Part shown: positions 17,130 to 25,474 of the stretch, one piece after another | How positions within the stretch are numbered: position 1 is the stretch's first letter | How the letters are laid out: every line of letters begins with the position of its first letter | Assembly (NCBI RefSeq): GCF_015326965.1 | Contig: NZ_CP017659.1 | Coordinates: forward strand, 7,267,001-7,331,000 | Direction: 5' to 3' | Source of the DNA: Paenibacillus sp. JZ16 | GTDB lineage: Bacteria > Bacillota > Bacilli > Paenibacillales > Paenibacillaceae | DNA: 64,000 nt | Position numbers and translations under genes: made by a program | Notes under the pieces: model-generated | The model's database searches: none | What the model was told of the DNA's origin: nothing | The model's input: only the letters and a program-made list of their open reading frames with translations

Positions 17130-18047
17130 TCAGGATGTGCGAAGCCAGTGGCGGTAGGTTTCTTCCATGCCTTCTTCCAGGCTAAATAACGGACTCCACT
17201 GCAGCAATGCCCGGGTCCTCTCATTATTCAGGCAGCTGTGCAGAATATCGCCGTTCTTCGCGGGCAAATAGTGAACATCAATGCGGTCAGGATGCAGTCT
17301 GCTGATGTGATCGACGAGTGAATTGACGGTATGGCCGGTGCCGGTGCTAACATGTAGAACGCTCTCGTCCCCGTGTTGAATGGAGGCGAGGTTTGCTTCA
17401 ACCACATCCTTGACATAAATGAAGTCCCGGGTTTGCTCGCCATTGCCGAATATATGAAACGGAGCACCTTGACGCAGACGGTCACCAAATACCGCCACAA
17501 CACCGCCTTCCCCCTTCGCAGTCTGACCCGGACCGTAGACATTCCCATAACGAAGAATGGTGTACTGCAGGCCGAAGAAACGGTGGTATAAGCGGATATA
17601 TTGCTCGCCTGCCACCTTGGATAGGGCATAGAAGGAGATTGGATTAACCGGATCATCCTCCGTCAGCTGAGATTTCTCCAGATCTCCATATACGCCAGAA
17701 GTCGATGCAAACACAATCTTACGGACTCCAGCCTTGCGGCAAGCTTCAAGTACATTGATGGTGCCCATTACATTCGCATCCGCATCAAGTTGAGGCTCTT
17801 TGATCGACCGCTGCACATCGGCCTGTGCGGCCAAGTGGAACACAACGTCCGGCTTCAGCACGGAGATATACGCCGTTGTCTGCTGGCTGTTTACATCGGT
17901 TACATGTAAAATCGCCTCGCTGTGAAGGCGACCTGGATCTCCGGTTGTGAGGTTATCAATCACATGGACTTCATAGCCTTGATTCACGAGTCCGTTCACC
18001 AGGTGGGAGCCGATAAAGCCTGCTCCGCCGGTTACAACCATCTTCAT
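17130..18047 (-). CDS. NAD-dependent epimerase/dehydratase (UDP-glucose 4-epimerase-like)
   Basis: A 305-residue extended short-chain dehydrogenase. The NAD-binding motif is VTGGAGFIGSHL at residues 4-15. The catalytic Ser/Tyr/Lys triad is in STSGVYGDL and ISFYALSKVAGE (YxxxK). Sugar-nucleotide binding is suggested by NVYGPGQ and RDFIYVKDVVEAN. It likely interconverts nucleotide sugars for the neighbouring glycosyltransferases. SD GAGGG lies eight bases before ATG 18047. Confidence 0.88.
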   Translation of the reverse strand: MKMVVTGGAGFIGSHLVNGLVNQGYEVHVIDNLTTGDPGRLHSEAILHVTDVNSQQTTAYISVLKPDVVFHLAAQADVQRSIKEPQLDADANVMGTINVLEACRKAGVRKIVFASTSGVYGDLEKSQLTEDDPVNPISFYALSKVAGEQYIRLYHRFFGLQYTILRYGNVYGPGQTAKGEGGVVAVFGDRLRQGAPFHIFGNGEQTRDFIYVKDVVEANLASIQHGDESVLHVSTGTGHTVNSLVDHISRLHPDRIDVHYLPAKNGDILHSCLNNERTRALLQWSPLFSLEEGMEETYRHWLRTS

Positions 18048-18225
18048 GTCTTATACCCTCCAGCCTTTTGTTTGGGATGCTTTATCCTACGTGATACGTA
18101 AGGATCATGCATTGGACAATTGACAGGGAGGGCGAAGGAATGGGCAGATTAGATTGACGTTTACATTCCTGTTATAATGGAAGCTGCAATTTAACATTAT
18201 TTTTACACAAAAGAGGGAATGGAAA

Positions 18226-20151
18226 ATGGAACGCTACCTTGAACAAAGGTTGAGATTATGCATACTCGTTTTTTTGACGCTCTTATTGAAGCTGATCCTT
18301 CTAAGAGTGTTTCTGTTTAATGGGGTCATATGGGGGAAGGTGCTCACCGACGCGCTATCCCTGCTGGCGCTGATTAGCTTTCTGGAGCTGCTCCTGCCGG
18401 TAAGAGGCAAAAAGATGGTCTATGTGATCCTAAATGTCGTATTATCGTTCATCATGTTTGCGTCCGCTGTTTATAACGTTCATTTCGGGTCCATACCGAC
18501 ATATACCGCGCTTGCGGGGATCGGGCAAGTAAACCAGGTAAGAGCCAGCATTACGGCTTTGTTAGAGCCGGAGCACTTTCTCTTCTTCCTGGACCTGCTG
18601 GTCCTGTTGATCATATGGGCGGTTCGAAAAATTCGTTCCCGCACCCGAGGAGGATTGCATTTTGGTGGAGTCCGTTCCAGTTATTCCGTTTCCTATTCGC
18701 GCAGGCCTGGCATGAAGTGGCGCATATCCATGATGGTTGTGCTGGTCATTGCGGGTGTTCTGTCCGGACTTATCATCCGTAAAGAATGGGGAATCGAGAA
18801 TGAAATCGTGCGAGCGGAGCAAATGGGATTCATGAATTACCAGGTTTCCTCCGTGATCCGGATATCGCAGGAGAACCGTGCGCTGGCCGAAGGGAGTCTG
18901 CAAGACACGATTCTGCGCTCCCAGCAGCTCCTGGCGACTTATCCTTACGTTAAGGAAGCAAAGGACAAGCCGGACTACTACGGCGCTGCCAAAGGCAAAA
19001 ATCTGATCATCGTTCAGATGGAATCGCTGCAGAATTTTCCGGTTGGTCAGTCCTTGAATGGCCAGGAGCTGACACCGGTGATGAACCAGCTCGCAGATGG
19101 CGGCCTGTATTTCCCGCATGTCTTCCAACAGATCGGGCAAGGCAACACTTCGGATGCCGAATTTGCGGTCAATACATCGATTTATCCAACCGGAACGGTG
19201 GCGATGTCCACCGGATTCGGGAATAAAGAGCTGCCAAGTCTGCCGCGGCTCTTGAACAAGCACGGTTATGTTACGACGACATTCCACGTGAATGACGTGA
19301 AGTTCTGGGATCGAAGCAAAATGTACCCTGCGCTTGATTTTCAGCATTATTACGACAAGCCCTACTTCACGAATGATAACTTCAATGAGTTTGGACCTTC
19401 CGATGAAGAGCTGTTCCGTGTCGGCGTGGATAAGCTGCTGGAGAATCAACAGCAGAACAAGCCTACCTATGCCCATTACATCACGGTATCCAACCATTCG
19501 CCATATCATGTGAAGGATGAATTTGCGAAGATCACTCTGCCGGCTGAACTGGAAGGGACCCATCTGGGGAATTACCTGAAGTCGGTGAATTATTCGGATT
19601 ATGCACTCGGTACTCTGGTTGACCGTCTGAAGCAGAACGGATTGTGGGATGATACCGTATTGGTGGTGTACGGGGATCACTTCGGCATCAATCCGGCAGA
19701 AGCCGACGCCGAGATGATCTCGTCAACGCTGGGCATTCCTTACCATGAGCGGGTCAGCCGATTTAATATCCCGCTTGTCATTCATGTACCTGGCATGAAG
19801 GAAGGAAAGGTCATCGAGCAGGTAGGGGGGCAGGTCGATATTCTGCCAACCGTCGCTAACCTTTTAGGCGTATCGCTTGACGATGAAGGCTTTAACGCAT
19901 TTGGGCATGACCTGCTGAATGTGGACCGCAATGTAATCGGGATGAGATATTATTTGCCGACAGGCTCTTTCTTTAATAATGACATTCTGTTCGTTCCCGG
20001 TGACGGATTTGAGGATGGCACGGCGGTTTCACTGAAGACGCTCGAGCCCGTCACGGACATCACGCGGTATCGCGGCGATTACGACTATATTCTGCAGTTA
20101 ATGAAGCTGTCCGATGAATATGTGAAAATGCTGCCCAAGCGAGCGCCATAA
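18226..20151 (+). CDS. LTA synthase family sulfatase-fold membrane protein
   Basis: A 641-residue protein with about five N-terminal membrane helices (residues 10-185) and an extracellular alkaline-phosphatase-superfamily domain. Metal and catalytic landmarks match the LtaS family: IVQMESLQNF, the nucleophile Thr in QGNTSDAEFAVN, HYITVSNHSPY and VVYGDHFGIN. Such enzymes move glycerol-phosphate from phosphatidylglycerol to lipoteichoic acid or its primer. Which role this copy has (LtaS, YfnI, YqgS or YvgJ type) cannot be told. A -10-like TATAAT lies at about 18173-18178. Monocistronic with a terminator. Confidence 0.9.
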   Translation: MERYLEQRLRLCILVFLTLLLKLILLRVFLFNGVIWGKVLTDALSLLALISFLELLLPVRGKKMVYVILNVVLSFIMFASAVYNVHFGSIPTYTALAGIGQVNQVRASITALLEPEHFLFFLDLLVLLIIWAVRKIRSRTRGGLHFGGVRSSYSVSYSRRPGMKWRISMMVVLVIAGVLSGLIIRKEWGIENEIVRAEQMGFMNYQVSSVIRISQENRALAEGSLQDTILRSQQLLATYPYVKEAKDKPDYYGAAKGKNLIIVQMESLQNFPVGQSLNGQELTPVMNQLADGGLYFPHVFQQIGQGNTSDAEFAVNTSIYPTGTVAMSTGFGNKELPSLPRLLNKHGYVTTTFHVNDVKFWDRSKMYPALDFQHYYDKPYFTNDNFNEFGPSDEELFRVGVDKLLENQQQNKPTYAHYITVSNHSPYHVKDEFAKITLPAELEGTHLGNYLKSVNYSDYALGTLVDRLKQNGLWDDTVLVVYGDHFGINPAEADAEMISSTLGIPYHERVSRFNIPLVIHVPGMKEGKVIEQVGGQVDILPTVANLLGVSLDDEGFNAFGHDLLNVDRNVIGMRYYLPTGSFFNNDILFVPGDGFEDGTAVSLKTLEPVTDITRYRGDYDYILQLMKLSDEYVKMLPKRAP

Positions 20152-20177
20152 AGCTCAATGAATAATTAACGAGGAAG

Positions 20178-20230
20178 AGGATTGTTTTATCAAGCCGAAG
20201 CAGGCATGGATGAAGCAATCCTTTTTTTTG
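20178..20230 (+). terminator. Terminator of the LTA synthase-like gene
   Basis: AGGATTG pairs with CAATCCT over a longer partly paired loop, followed by eight Ts. Confidence 0.8.
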
Positions 20231-20249
20231 TAAAAGCTGCCATGAAGGA

Positions 20250-20279
20250 TTGTCACGGTTTTGTCATCTATGCTATTAT
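20250..20279 (+). promoter_or_regulatory. Sigma-A promoter of bioB
   Basis: TTGTCA (20250-20255) and TATTAT (20274-20279) with an 18-base spacer. The predicted start point falls at the left edge of the BirA-type operator. Confidence 0.6.
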
Positions 20280-20287
20280 TACTCTTA

Positions 20288-20322
20288 TTGTTAACCTAAT
20301 CATGATATAAAATGGTTTACAT
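20288..20322 (+). promoter_or_regulatory. BirA-type biotin operator
   Basis: The half-sites TTGTTAACC and GGTTTACAT are inverted repeats separated by 17 bases, placed over the predicted transcription start of bioB. This is the known pattern for the BirA biotin repressor. The spacer is one base longer than in E. coli bioO as I recall it. Confidence 0.75.
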
Positions 20323-20347
20323 TTAAACAGAGAGGGAGAATAAGGAT

Positions 20348-21346
20348 ATGACGACTCAAATCCATTATGATTGGGCGAAGCTGGCTGATCACGTTGTGCG
20401 AGGGCATGAAATAACGCCGATTGAGGCTTTGGCCATTCTCAACAGCGAGGATCAGGAACTGCTGACGGTTATGCAGGCTGCATATCGAATCCGCCGCGAG
20501 TATTATGGGAACAAGGTTAAGCTGAACATGATCGTTAACGCAAAATCCGGTCTGTGTCCTGAAGATTGCGGATACTGCTCCCAGTCCATCGTGTCGGAAG
20601 CGCCTATTGATAAATACGCATGGCTTACCAAAGACAAAATTCTCGAAGGCGCGCGTGAGTCGATTCGCCGGAAGGCGGGAACCTATTGCATCGTTGCTTC
20701 CGGTCGTCGTCCTTCCAATCGGGAGATAGATCATGTAGTCGCAGCGGTGAAGGAGATTACACAGACGACTCAGCTGAAGGTGTGCTGTTGTCTGGGCTTT
20801 TTGAATGAGGATCATGCGCGCAAGCTCGCTGATGCCGGCGTGCATCGATATAACCACAATCTGAATACTTCCAAAGATAACTATGAACAGATTACGACCA
20901 CGCATACATACGATGACCGCTTAGATACCGTGAAGCAGGCAAGCTCTTCCGGAATGTCCCCTTGTTCCGGAGCCATTTTCGGAATGGGCGAGAGCCTGGA
21001 AGAACGGGTGGAGATTGCGTTTGCTCTGAAGTCGCTTGGAGCCGATTCGATTCCTTGCAATTTTCTGAATGCGATTGAAGGCACTCCTCTTGAAGGGCGT
21101 AAAGAATTGACCCCGATGATGTGCTTGAAGATTCTTGCCATGATGCGGTTTGTTAACCCTACGAAGGAGATTCGGATTGCAGGGGGACGTGAAGTGAATC
21201 TGCGCTCCTTGCAGCCGTTGGGATTATATGCGGCCAATTCGATCTTCATCGGCGATTATTTAACAACAGAAGGCCAGGCCCATAACGCAGACTGGGGATT
21301 GATTGAAGACCTAGGGTTTGAAATTGAGGAATGCGCTCTGTCATGA
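20348..21346 (+). CDS. bioB: Biotin synthase
   Basis: A 332-residue radical SAM enzyme that inserts sulfur into dethiobiotin, the last step of biotin synthesis. The SAM-cluster motif CPEDCGYC is at about residues 67-74. Other BioB landmarks are VNAKSGLCPEDCGYCSQS, KVCCCLGFLN, HRYNHNLNTS, and the Arg-containing IRIAGGREVNLR near the [2Fe-2S] site. Full length. No other bio gene is adjacent, so bioB stands alone under its own promoter and BirA-type operator. Start ATG follows GAGGGAGAA. Confidence 0.96.
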   Translation: MTTQIHYDWAKLADHVVRGHEITPIEALAILNSEDQELLTVMQAAYRIRREYYGNKVKLNMIVNAKSGLCPEDCGYCSQSIVSEAPIDKYAWLTKDKILEGARESIRRKAGTYCIVASGRRPSNREIDHVVAAVKEITQTTQLKVCCCLGFLNEDHARKLADAGVHRYNHNLNTSKDNYEQITTTHTYDDRLDTVKQASSSGMSPCSGAIFGMGESLEERVEIAFALKSLGADSIPCNFLNAIEGTPLEGRKELTPMMCLKILAMMRFVNPTKEIRIAGGREVNLRSLQPLGLYAANSIFIGDYLTTEGQAHNADWGLIEDLGFEIEECALS

Positions 21347-21350
21347 TGTA

Positions 21351-21394
21351 TTGACATTTAGGCATGAAGCACATACTATATACCCGTAGGGGTA
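21351..21394 (+). promoter_or_regulatory. Sigma-A promoter with CsoR/CstR-type operator
   Basis: TTGACA (21351-21356), a 17-base spacer and TACTAT (21374-21379) make a near-consensus promoter. Immediately downstream, at the start point, lies the inverted repeat TACCC-GTAG-GGGTA (21381-21394), the pattern bound by CsoR-family repressors (copper CsoR, persulfide CstR). Confidence 0.7.
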
Positions 21395-21468
21395 GGGGAT
21401 GAAAGTTAAATGTTCCATGCTCACCAAGCATCAAGTCGATGCACATGACAATGATGGGGGAATGCTTT

Positions 21469-21858
21469 GTGCTGATTGCATCTGCCGCTCTGATTATATT
21501 TATACTCAGTTTATATTACCGAAGGTATGTACCTATATCTGGCTTGCGGTTCATGAAGTGCAGTGATCTTCGACAGGCCCAGAAGGAATGTCCGAATCTG
21601 AAAGTGCTCGATGTACGTGATGTGTCCGATTATATGGCTTGTCCGCGGAAAGAGACGATTAACATCTCTCTCGGAAGGTTGCCTTATGTGTGGGAGCAGG
21701 AGCTGAAACCCGATGACTCCGTGGTCATTGTAACGCCCAAGCGTTCGGATGGAATCCTGGCTGCGCGCAAGCTGAAGAAGGCCGGCTTTACTTCGCTTTT
21801 TTATTTACAGGAGGATTGCACAGCTTGCAATTCCATGCAGCACGTTTCACTGAATTAA
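21469..21858 (+). CDS. Membrane-anchored rhodanese-like protein lacking the usual catalytic Cys
   Basis: About 129 residues: an N-terminal membrane helix (LIASAALIIFILSLYY) and a rhodanese-like domain (LKVLDVRDVSDY, then VVIVTPKRSDGILAARKLKKAGF). In active rhodaneses a Cys starts the loop after the central strand; here that position is Thr/Pro. Cys occurs elsewhere, including a C-terminal CTAC pair. GTG 21469 is chosen with GGGGGAA six bases ahead. The operator upstream suggests sulfide/persulfide or copper control. It may deliver sulfur or reduce thiols by a different Cys, or be a non-catalytic sensor. Confidence 0.72.
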   Translation: MLIASAALIIFILSLYYRRYVPISGLRFMKCSDLRQAQKECPNLKVLDVRDVSDYMACPRKETINISLGRLPYVWEQELKPDDSVVIVTPKRSDGILAARKLKKAGFTSLFYLQEDCTACNSMQHVSLN

Positions 21859-21862
21859 TGAC

Positions 21863-21901
21863 GATCTGATCAGCAGACTTTGCTGGTCAGATTTTTTGTT
21901 T
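21863..21901 (+). terminator. Terminator of the rhodanese-like gene
   Basis: ATCTGATCAGCA pairs with TGCTGGTCAGAT (one G-T pair) and is followed by TTTTTTG. Confidence 0.92.
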
Positions 21902-21921
21902 TTCGGGTAAGGGGATCAAAT

Positions 21922-21951
21922 TTGACAATGATAATCGTTATCATTTAGAAT
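21922..21951 (+). promoter_or_regulatory. Fur-controlled promoter
   Basis: TTGACA (21922-21927) and TAGAAT (21946-21951) with an 18-base spacer. The spacer contains TGATAATCGTTATCA (21929-21943), a Fur box with one mismatch to the 7-1-7 consensus. Iron-replete repression is predicted. Confidence 0.85.
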
Positions 21952-21999
21952 GAAAGAATATCGTTCATATTACGGTTATTTTCGCTAAGGGAGTGTTCG

Positions 22000-22344
22000 T
22001 TGAATATGTTGATCGAGACGAAAACGATTATTGTTAAGGCAGGCACATCCAATCTGGTTGTAGAGCGTTTCAGCAAGCCCGGACCCATAGAAGAAATTGA
22101 AGGTTTCATTGATCTGAATGTCCTTGTCAAGAATGCAAAGCGTACCGACGAAACGGAAGAGGTTATCGTTATGATTCGCTGGGAATCCAAAGAGGCGTGG
22201 AAACGCTGGGAGACCAGTCCCGCGCATATTCAAGGACATCGTGATAACCGCGGCAAGCCGCAGCCTGAGCATGTGATCAGTTCCAGCCACGGCATGTATG
22301 AGGTTATGGCAACCAAAGGACCGAGACCTGTTCAACAGGCATAA
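22000..22344 (+). CDS. Heme-degrading monooxygenase, HmoA/IsdG-like (ABM fold)
   Basis: A 114-residue small ABM-fold protein. It has the conserved NLVVERF near the N-terminus, GFIDLNVLV, VIVMIRWESKEAWKRWETSPAHIQGHR with the candidate heme-ligand His, and a C-terminal YEV strand. IsdG/HmoA enzymes open the heme ring to release iron. The Fur box in its promoter supports an iron-acquisition role. TTG 22000 is six bases after AAGGGAG; ATG 22006 is a possible alternative. Monocistronic. Confidence 0.85.
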   Translation: MNMLIETKTIIVKAGTSNLVVERFSKPGPIEEIEGFIDLNVLVKNAKRTDETEEVIVMIRWESKEAWKRWETSPAHIQGHRDNRGKPQPEHVISSSHGMYEVMATKGPRPVQQA

Positions 22345-22359
22345 TAAATTAATTATCCA

Positions 22360-22397
22360 AAAAGAAGCGGCTGTTAAAGCTGCTTCTTTTTTTTGTT
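22360..22397 (+). terminator. Terminator of the heme monooxygenase gene
   Basis: The stem GAAGCGGC / GCTGCTTC is followed by eight Ts. Confidence 0.88.
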
Positions 22398-22516
22398 ACA
22401 TTGTACCATCGGGTAGGGCTGACAGGGGGTTAAAACGGCAGATTTTAGGGAACTGTAAAGGGATGAAAGACTTGGATCAGCTATACATTCAACCTACTGT
22501 TTGGAGGAAGTCACCT

Positions 22517-23299
22517 ATGTATCATCTGTACAGCCATAATGATCTGGATGGTGTCGGTTGCGGCATTATCGCCAAATGCGCTTTCGGCGAAGGAATTGAT
22601 GTCCGTTACAACTCCATTCACGGATTGAATCAACAAGTCGCAAGGTATCTGAATCGGACTTCCTTGCAGGATAATCCGTATGATGTGTTGTTTATTACGG
22701 ATTTGTCGGTCGCTCCGGATATGGAGAAGGAACTGAACGTGTTTGTTGAAGAGGGAGGGCAGGTGCAGCTTATCGATCACCATAAAACGGCTCTTCACTT
22801 GAATGAATATAGCTGGGGGCAAGTGGACGTCACGCATCGGGACGGCCGCTTGGCATCGGCAACCTCGTTATTCTATGAATATTTAATCGAGCATGGACAT
22901 CTGGGCAGAAGTGAAGCGCTGGATGAATTCGTAGAGCTGGTTCGCCTCTATGATACGTGGGAATGGGAAGAGAACCAGAAGGTTGAGGCTAAACGCCTGA
23001 ACGATTTGTTCTATATGTTGTCCCTTGACGAGTTTGAGAGCAAGATGACGCAGCGTCTGCGGGAGCAAGGGGGCTTCTTCTTTGATGAGTTTGAAGAAAA
23101 AATATTGGACATGGAAGAGAATAAAATCGATCGTTACATCCGCCGCAAGCAGCGAGAGCTCATCCAGACCTTCGTGGGGGAGCATTGCGTAGGCATCGTA
23201 TATGCCGAATCCTATCACTCTGAACTTGCCAGCGAACTGGGAACGACGTATCCCCACCTTGATTACATTGCTATCTTGAACATGGGGGAAGGAAAATGA
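22517..23299 (+). CDS. nrnB: NrnB-like DHH phosphoesterase, N-terminal part (split gene)
   Basis: About 260 residues carrying the DHH catalytic domain. The motifs are SHNDLDGVGCG (Asp-rich metal site), ITDLSV and IDHHKT (the DHH motif). Full-length relatives such as the Bacillus NrnB nanoRNase are about 400 residues and continue into a DHHA1 domain. Here reading stops at TGA 23297-23299, and DHHA1 is in the next frame. ATG 22517 follows GGAGGA. One extra G in the GGGGG run at 23284-23288 would fuse the two parts as NMGGGKMSLR. Either a frameshift mutation, an assembly error, or a real split or recoded gene. Confidence 0.85.
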   Translation: MYHLYSHNDLDGVGCGIIAKCAFGEGIDVRYNSIHGLNQQVARYLNRTSLQDNPYDVLFITDLSVAPDMEKELNVFVEEGGQVQLIDHHKTALHLNEYSWGQVDVTHRDGRLASATSLFYEYLIEHGHLGRSEALDEFVELVRLYDTWEWEENQKVEAKRLNDLFYMLSLDEFESKMTQRLREQGGFFFDEFEEKILDMEENKIDRYIRRKQRELIQTFVGEHCVGIVYAESYHSELASELGTTYPHLDYIAILNMGEGK

Positions 23300-23766
23300 G
23301 CCTTCGCACGATTCATGATCACGTGGACGTGTCCGATGTGGCGATGCGGTACGGGGGAGGCGGTCATCCCAAAGCAGCGGGGTGCACGATCACGGAGGAA
23401 GTGTATCAGTTATTTGCTGCTGAACCGTTCGAGCTGGAACCGATCCGGTTCGATGCTTCGCGGAATCAGTTCAACATTAAGGGCACGGAGTCCGGCGTGT
23501 TATACGAAAGCTGGGGCGAGGATCTGCTGTTTGTTTATGCCAACGCCGGTGAATGGATTGTCGAGTGGAACGGGGAACCTCTCCCATTCCGGTTCAGATC
23601 GTTCGAGGAGGCGGAGCGGCACATGAAGCGGCAGTATGGCGTCTGGCTGTCCCGGGATGACGTGTTTGTGAAGATGCTGAAGGAGCAATGGGTGCGAAAC
23701 CGAACCAATGATCGTCCAGGCCTGCCGCTGGATATGGACGAGGAGAAGTTAATGGAAGATCTGTAG
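23296..23766 (+). CDS. NrnB-like DHH phosphoesterase, C-terminal DHHA1 part (split gene)
   Basis: 156 residues in the -1 frame relative to the upstream part, overlapping it by ATGA. It opens with the DHHA1 substrate-binding motif (DVSDVAMRYGGGGHPKAAG) and ends with an extra domain of about 100 residues, as in long NrnB proteins. GGGGG seven bases before ATG 23296 could serve as a ribosome site, and A-AAA-TGA could permit -1 slippage, so a functional two-piece or recoded product is not excluded. The simplest reading is the second half of a frameshifted gene. Confidence 0.8.
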   Translation: MSLRTIHDHVDVSDVAMRYGGGGHPKAAGCTITEEVYQLFAAEPFELEPIRFDASRNQFNIKGTESGVLYESWGEDLLFVYANAGEWIVEWNGEPLPFRFRSFEEAERHMKRQYGVWLSRDDVFVKMLKEQWVRNRTNDRPGLPLDMDEEKLMEDL

Positions 23767-23836
23767 CTTAAACAGCATCAAGAGTGGAGTAGATCAGTCC
23801 TAGAGAGACTTCATTGTGAGACAGGAGGAATATACG

Positions 23837-25015
23837 GTGAAAAAAATGATCGCTGGCTGGGCTCTTGCCCTGTTAACGGCAGGCATCCTCGCATGGAGTC
23901 AGACTCAAAGTCATTCCGAACCCTCCATCCCCTCGGCTGTTCACAGCAAAGAGCTGCTGAAGGATGTCCCTGTACCATGGTCCGCTACGAAGAACACCAT
24001 TCGATTGAATACATCCGATCCTGTAAATGCGGCCGTATTGACCTCCAAGACGCTGTGGCAGTCCACGAATGAGCACAGTCGTCCGCAGACGGTGATTCTG
24101 GTGGATGCGGCTCAATGGTCCATAGCGGCTGTGAGCGTCGATCTGACGCAGCTTAGCGAAGGGCCGCTGCTGTTTGTGGAAAAAGAGGGGATTCCCAAGG
24201 AAACGCTGGAAGAGCTGCGGCGGTTGAAGCCAAGGGGAGCGGAGCATAACAAGGGCATTGAGATTATCACCGTCGGACCAATCTCGGATCAGGTGATGAA
24301 GGAGCTGAACGGGCTTGAATACAAGCTTGATCACATTGCTGCCGGGGAACCTGAAGCAGCCGCAGCCGCGATTGATGAATATGCTTCTAAGGTATCCGGA
24401 TCTGTACCCACCTCGGTTATTGTCGGATCGATGGACCGTCCGGATTATACGCTCCCAGCGGTGAGCTGGATTGCCCATATGCCGGAAACAATGCTGTATG
24501 TTGGCGAGAAGAATGTCCCTGAAGAAACGGCACAGGCGCTTCGTAAGCGGAAAGGGAAAGCGAATATCTATATCATCGGTCCGGAAAAGGTGGTATCCCG
24601 GGCAGTAGAGGACGAGCTGCGGCAATATGGTAAGGTGACGCGAATATCCGGGGATGACCCATTCGAGAATGCCGTTCATTTCGCGCAGTTTAATGATCCC
24701 GTAACAGGCTTCGGTTGGGGCGTTCAATCGTCGGGATACAGTCTCTCGTTCTCGACGCCAGATTCGCCCGTATTGTCCATTGCAGCCGCTCCATTGTCCC
24801 ATATGGGTAAGCATGCCCCTTTATTGTTTACGGAGCGAGACGGGGTGCCACGCTCCATTACGAAGTATGTTGAATCGATCCGCCGTCAAAGTGCTGCGTC
24901 CAATGGGGAGGCTCCGTACAATCACGCCTGGATCATTGGTGACGAACAGACTCTGACCAAGAAGCTTCAGGGCGAGCTTGATGAGATTTTGGATATGGAG
25001 TCTGGACATAACTAA
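23837..25015 (+). CDS. Secreted CWB2-like (cell wall-binding repeat 2) protein
   Basis: About 392 residues. An N-terminal signal peptide or anchor (KKMIAGWALALLTAGILAW) is followed by repeats with the CWB2 rhythm: NAAVLTSKTLW, GPLLFVEKEGIPKETLEEL, IEIITVGPISDQVMKEL, and again TMLYVGEKNVPEETAQAL, ANIYIIGPEKVVSRAVEDEL, then APLLFTERDGVPRSITKYV. CWB2 modules bind anionic wall polymers in Clostridioides. No catalytic domain is seen. GTG 23837 has AGGAGGAA about six bases ahead. Ends convergent to qoxD. Confidence 0.75.
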   Translation: MKKMIAGWALALLTAGILAWSQTQSHSEPSIPSAVHSKELLKDVPVPWSATKNTIRLNTSDPVNAAVLTSKTLWQSTNEHSRPQTVILVDAAQWSIAAVSVDLTQLSEGPLLFVEKEGIPKETLEELRRLKPRGAEHNKGIEIITVGPISDQVMKELNGLEYKLDHIAAGEPEAAAAAIDEYASKVSGSVPTSVIVGSMDRPDYTLPAVSWIAHMPETMLYVGEKNVPEETAQALRKRKGKANIYIIGPEKVVSRAVEDELRQYGKVTRISGDDPFENAVHFAQFNDPVTGFGWGVQSSGYSLSFSTPDSPVLSIAAAPLSHMGKHAPLLFTERDGVPRSITKYVESIRRQSAASNGEAPYNHAWIIGDEQTLTKKLQGELDEILDMESGHN

Positions 25016-25065
25016 TGGAACCTCCTATTGTCTTATCGATTCGTACACGCTGCGTCGTAAAACAG

Positions 25066-25111
25066 AAAAAGAGGGCATCCCGCCAGATCTAACATCTTTT
25101 GGGATACCCTC
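25066..25111 (-). terminator. Terminator of the qox operon
   Basis: GAGGGCATCCC pairs with GGGATACCCTC. The T-run (CTTTTTCTGTTTT) follows on the minus strand, so it serves qoxABCD. Part of a hairpin family also seen at 51549. Confidence 0.85.
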
Positions 25112-25185
25112 TATGATATGGGATGATATATGTTCAGGCTGCGAACATTCATCGTTACGTTGCAAATTCAGAGATATTCGCAGGA

Positions 25186-25473
25186 TTAAGCATACCAGCC
25201 CCATACGAAGATGAACAGCGTTCCGAAAATCGTGACAAGGCCAACGAACAGAGCGAAGGCAATGTTGATGTAAACGGATTTTTTGTCATCACTTTCCCCG
25301 ACGTGCATGAACAGCATGAGCTGAACGGCTGCCTGCAGGATAGCGGTCACCAGCAGAACGGCCATTTTCGAAGCTGCCGGCATATCCAGCAGAACGACGA
25401 GTGCAACTGCTGAAAGGACGAGAGACGATATATAACCCGCTACATGCTTAATTGGAAACAGCTGTTTTATCAT
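25186..25473 (-). CDS. qoxD: Cytochrome aa3 quinol oxidase subunit IV
   Basis: A 95-codon-scale membrane protein with three hydrophobic helices (HVAGYISSLVLSAVALVVLL, MAVLLVTAILQAAVQLMLFMHV, NIAFALFVGLVTIFGTLFIFVWG). It matches the small subunit IV of heme-copper oxidases, which aids assembly. Last gene of qoxABCD, one base after qoxC. Confidence 0.9.
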   Translation of the reverse strand: MIKQLFPIKHVAGYISSLVLSAVALVVLLDMPAASKMAVLLVTAILQAAVQLMLFMHVGESDDKKSVYINIAFALFVGLVTIFGTLFIFVWGWYA

Positions 25474-25474
25474 G

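Noticed and set aside
21399..21566. Cys-rich ORF starting in the operator region before the rhodanese gene
   Set aside because: Its SD would be the operator itself with almost no spacing and it overlaps the better-supported membrane rhodanese frame.
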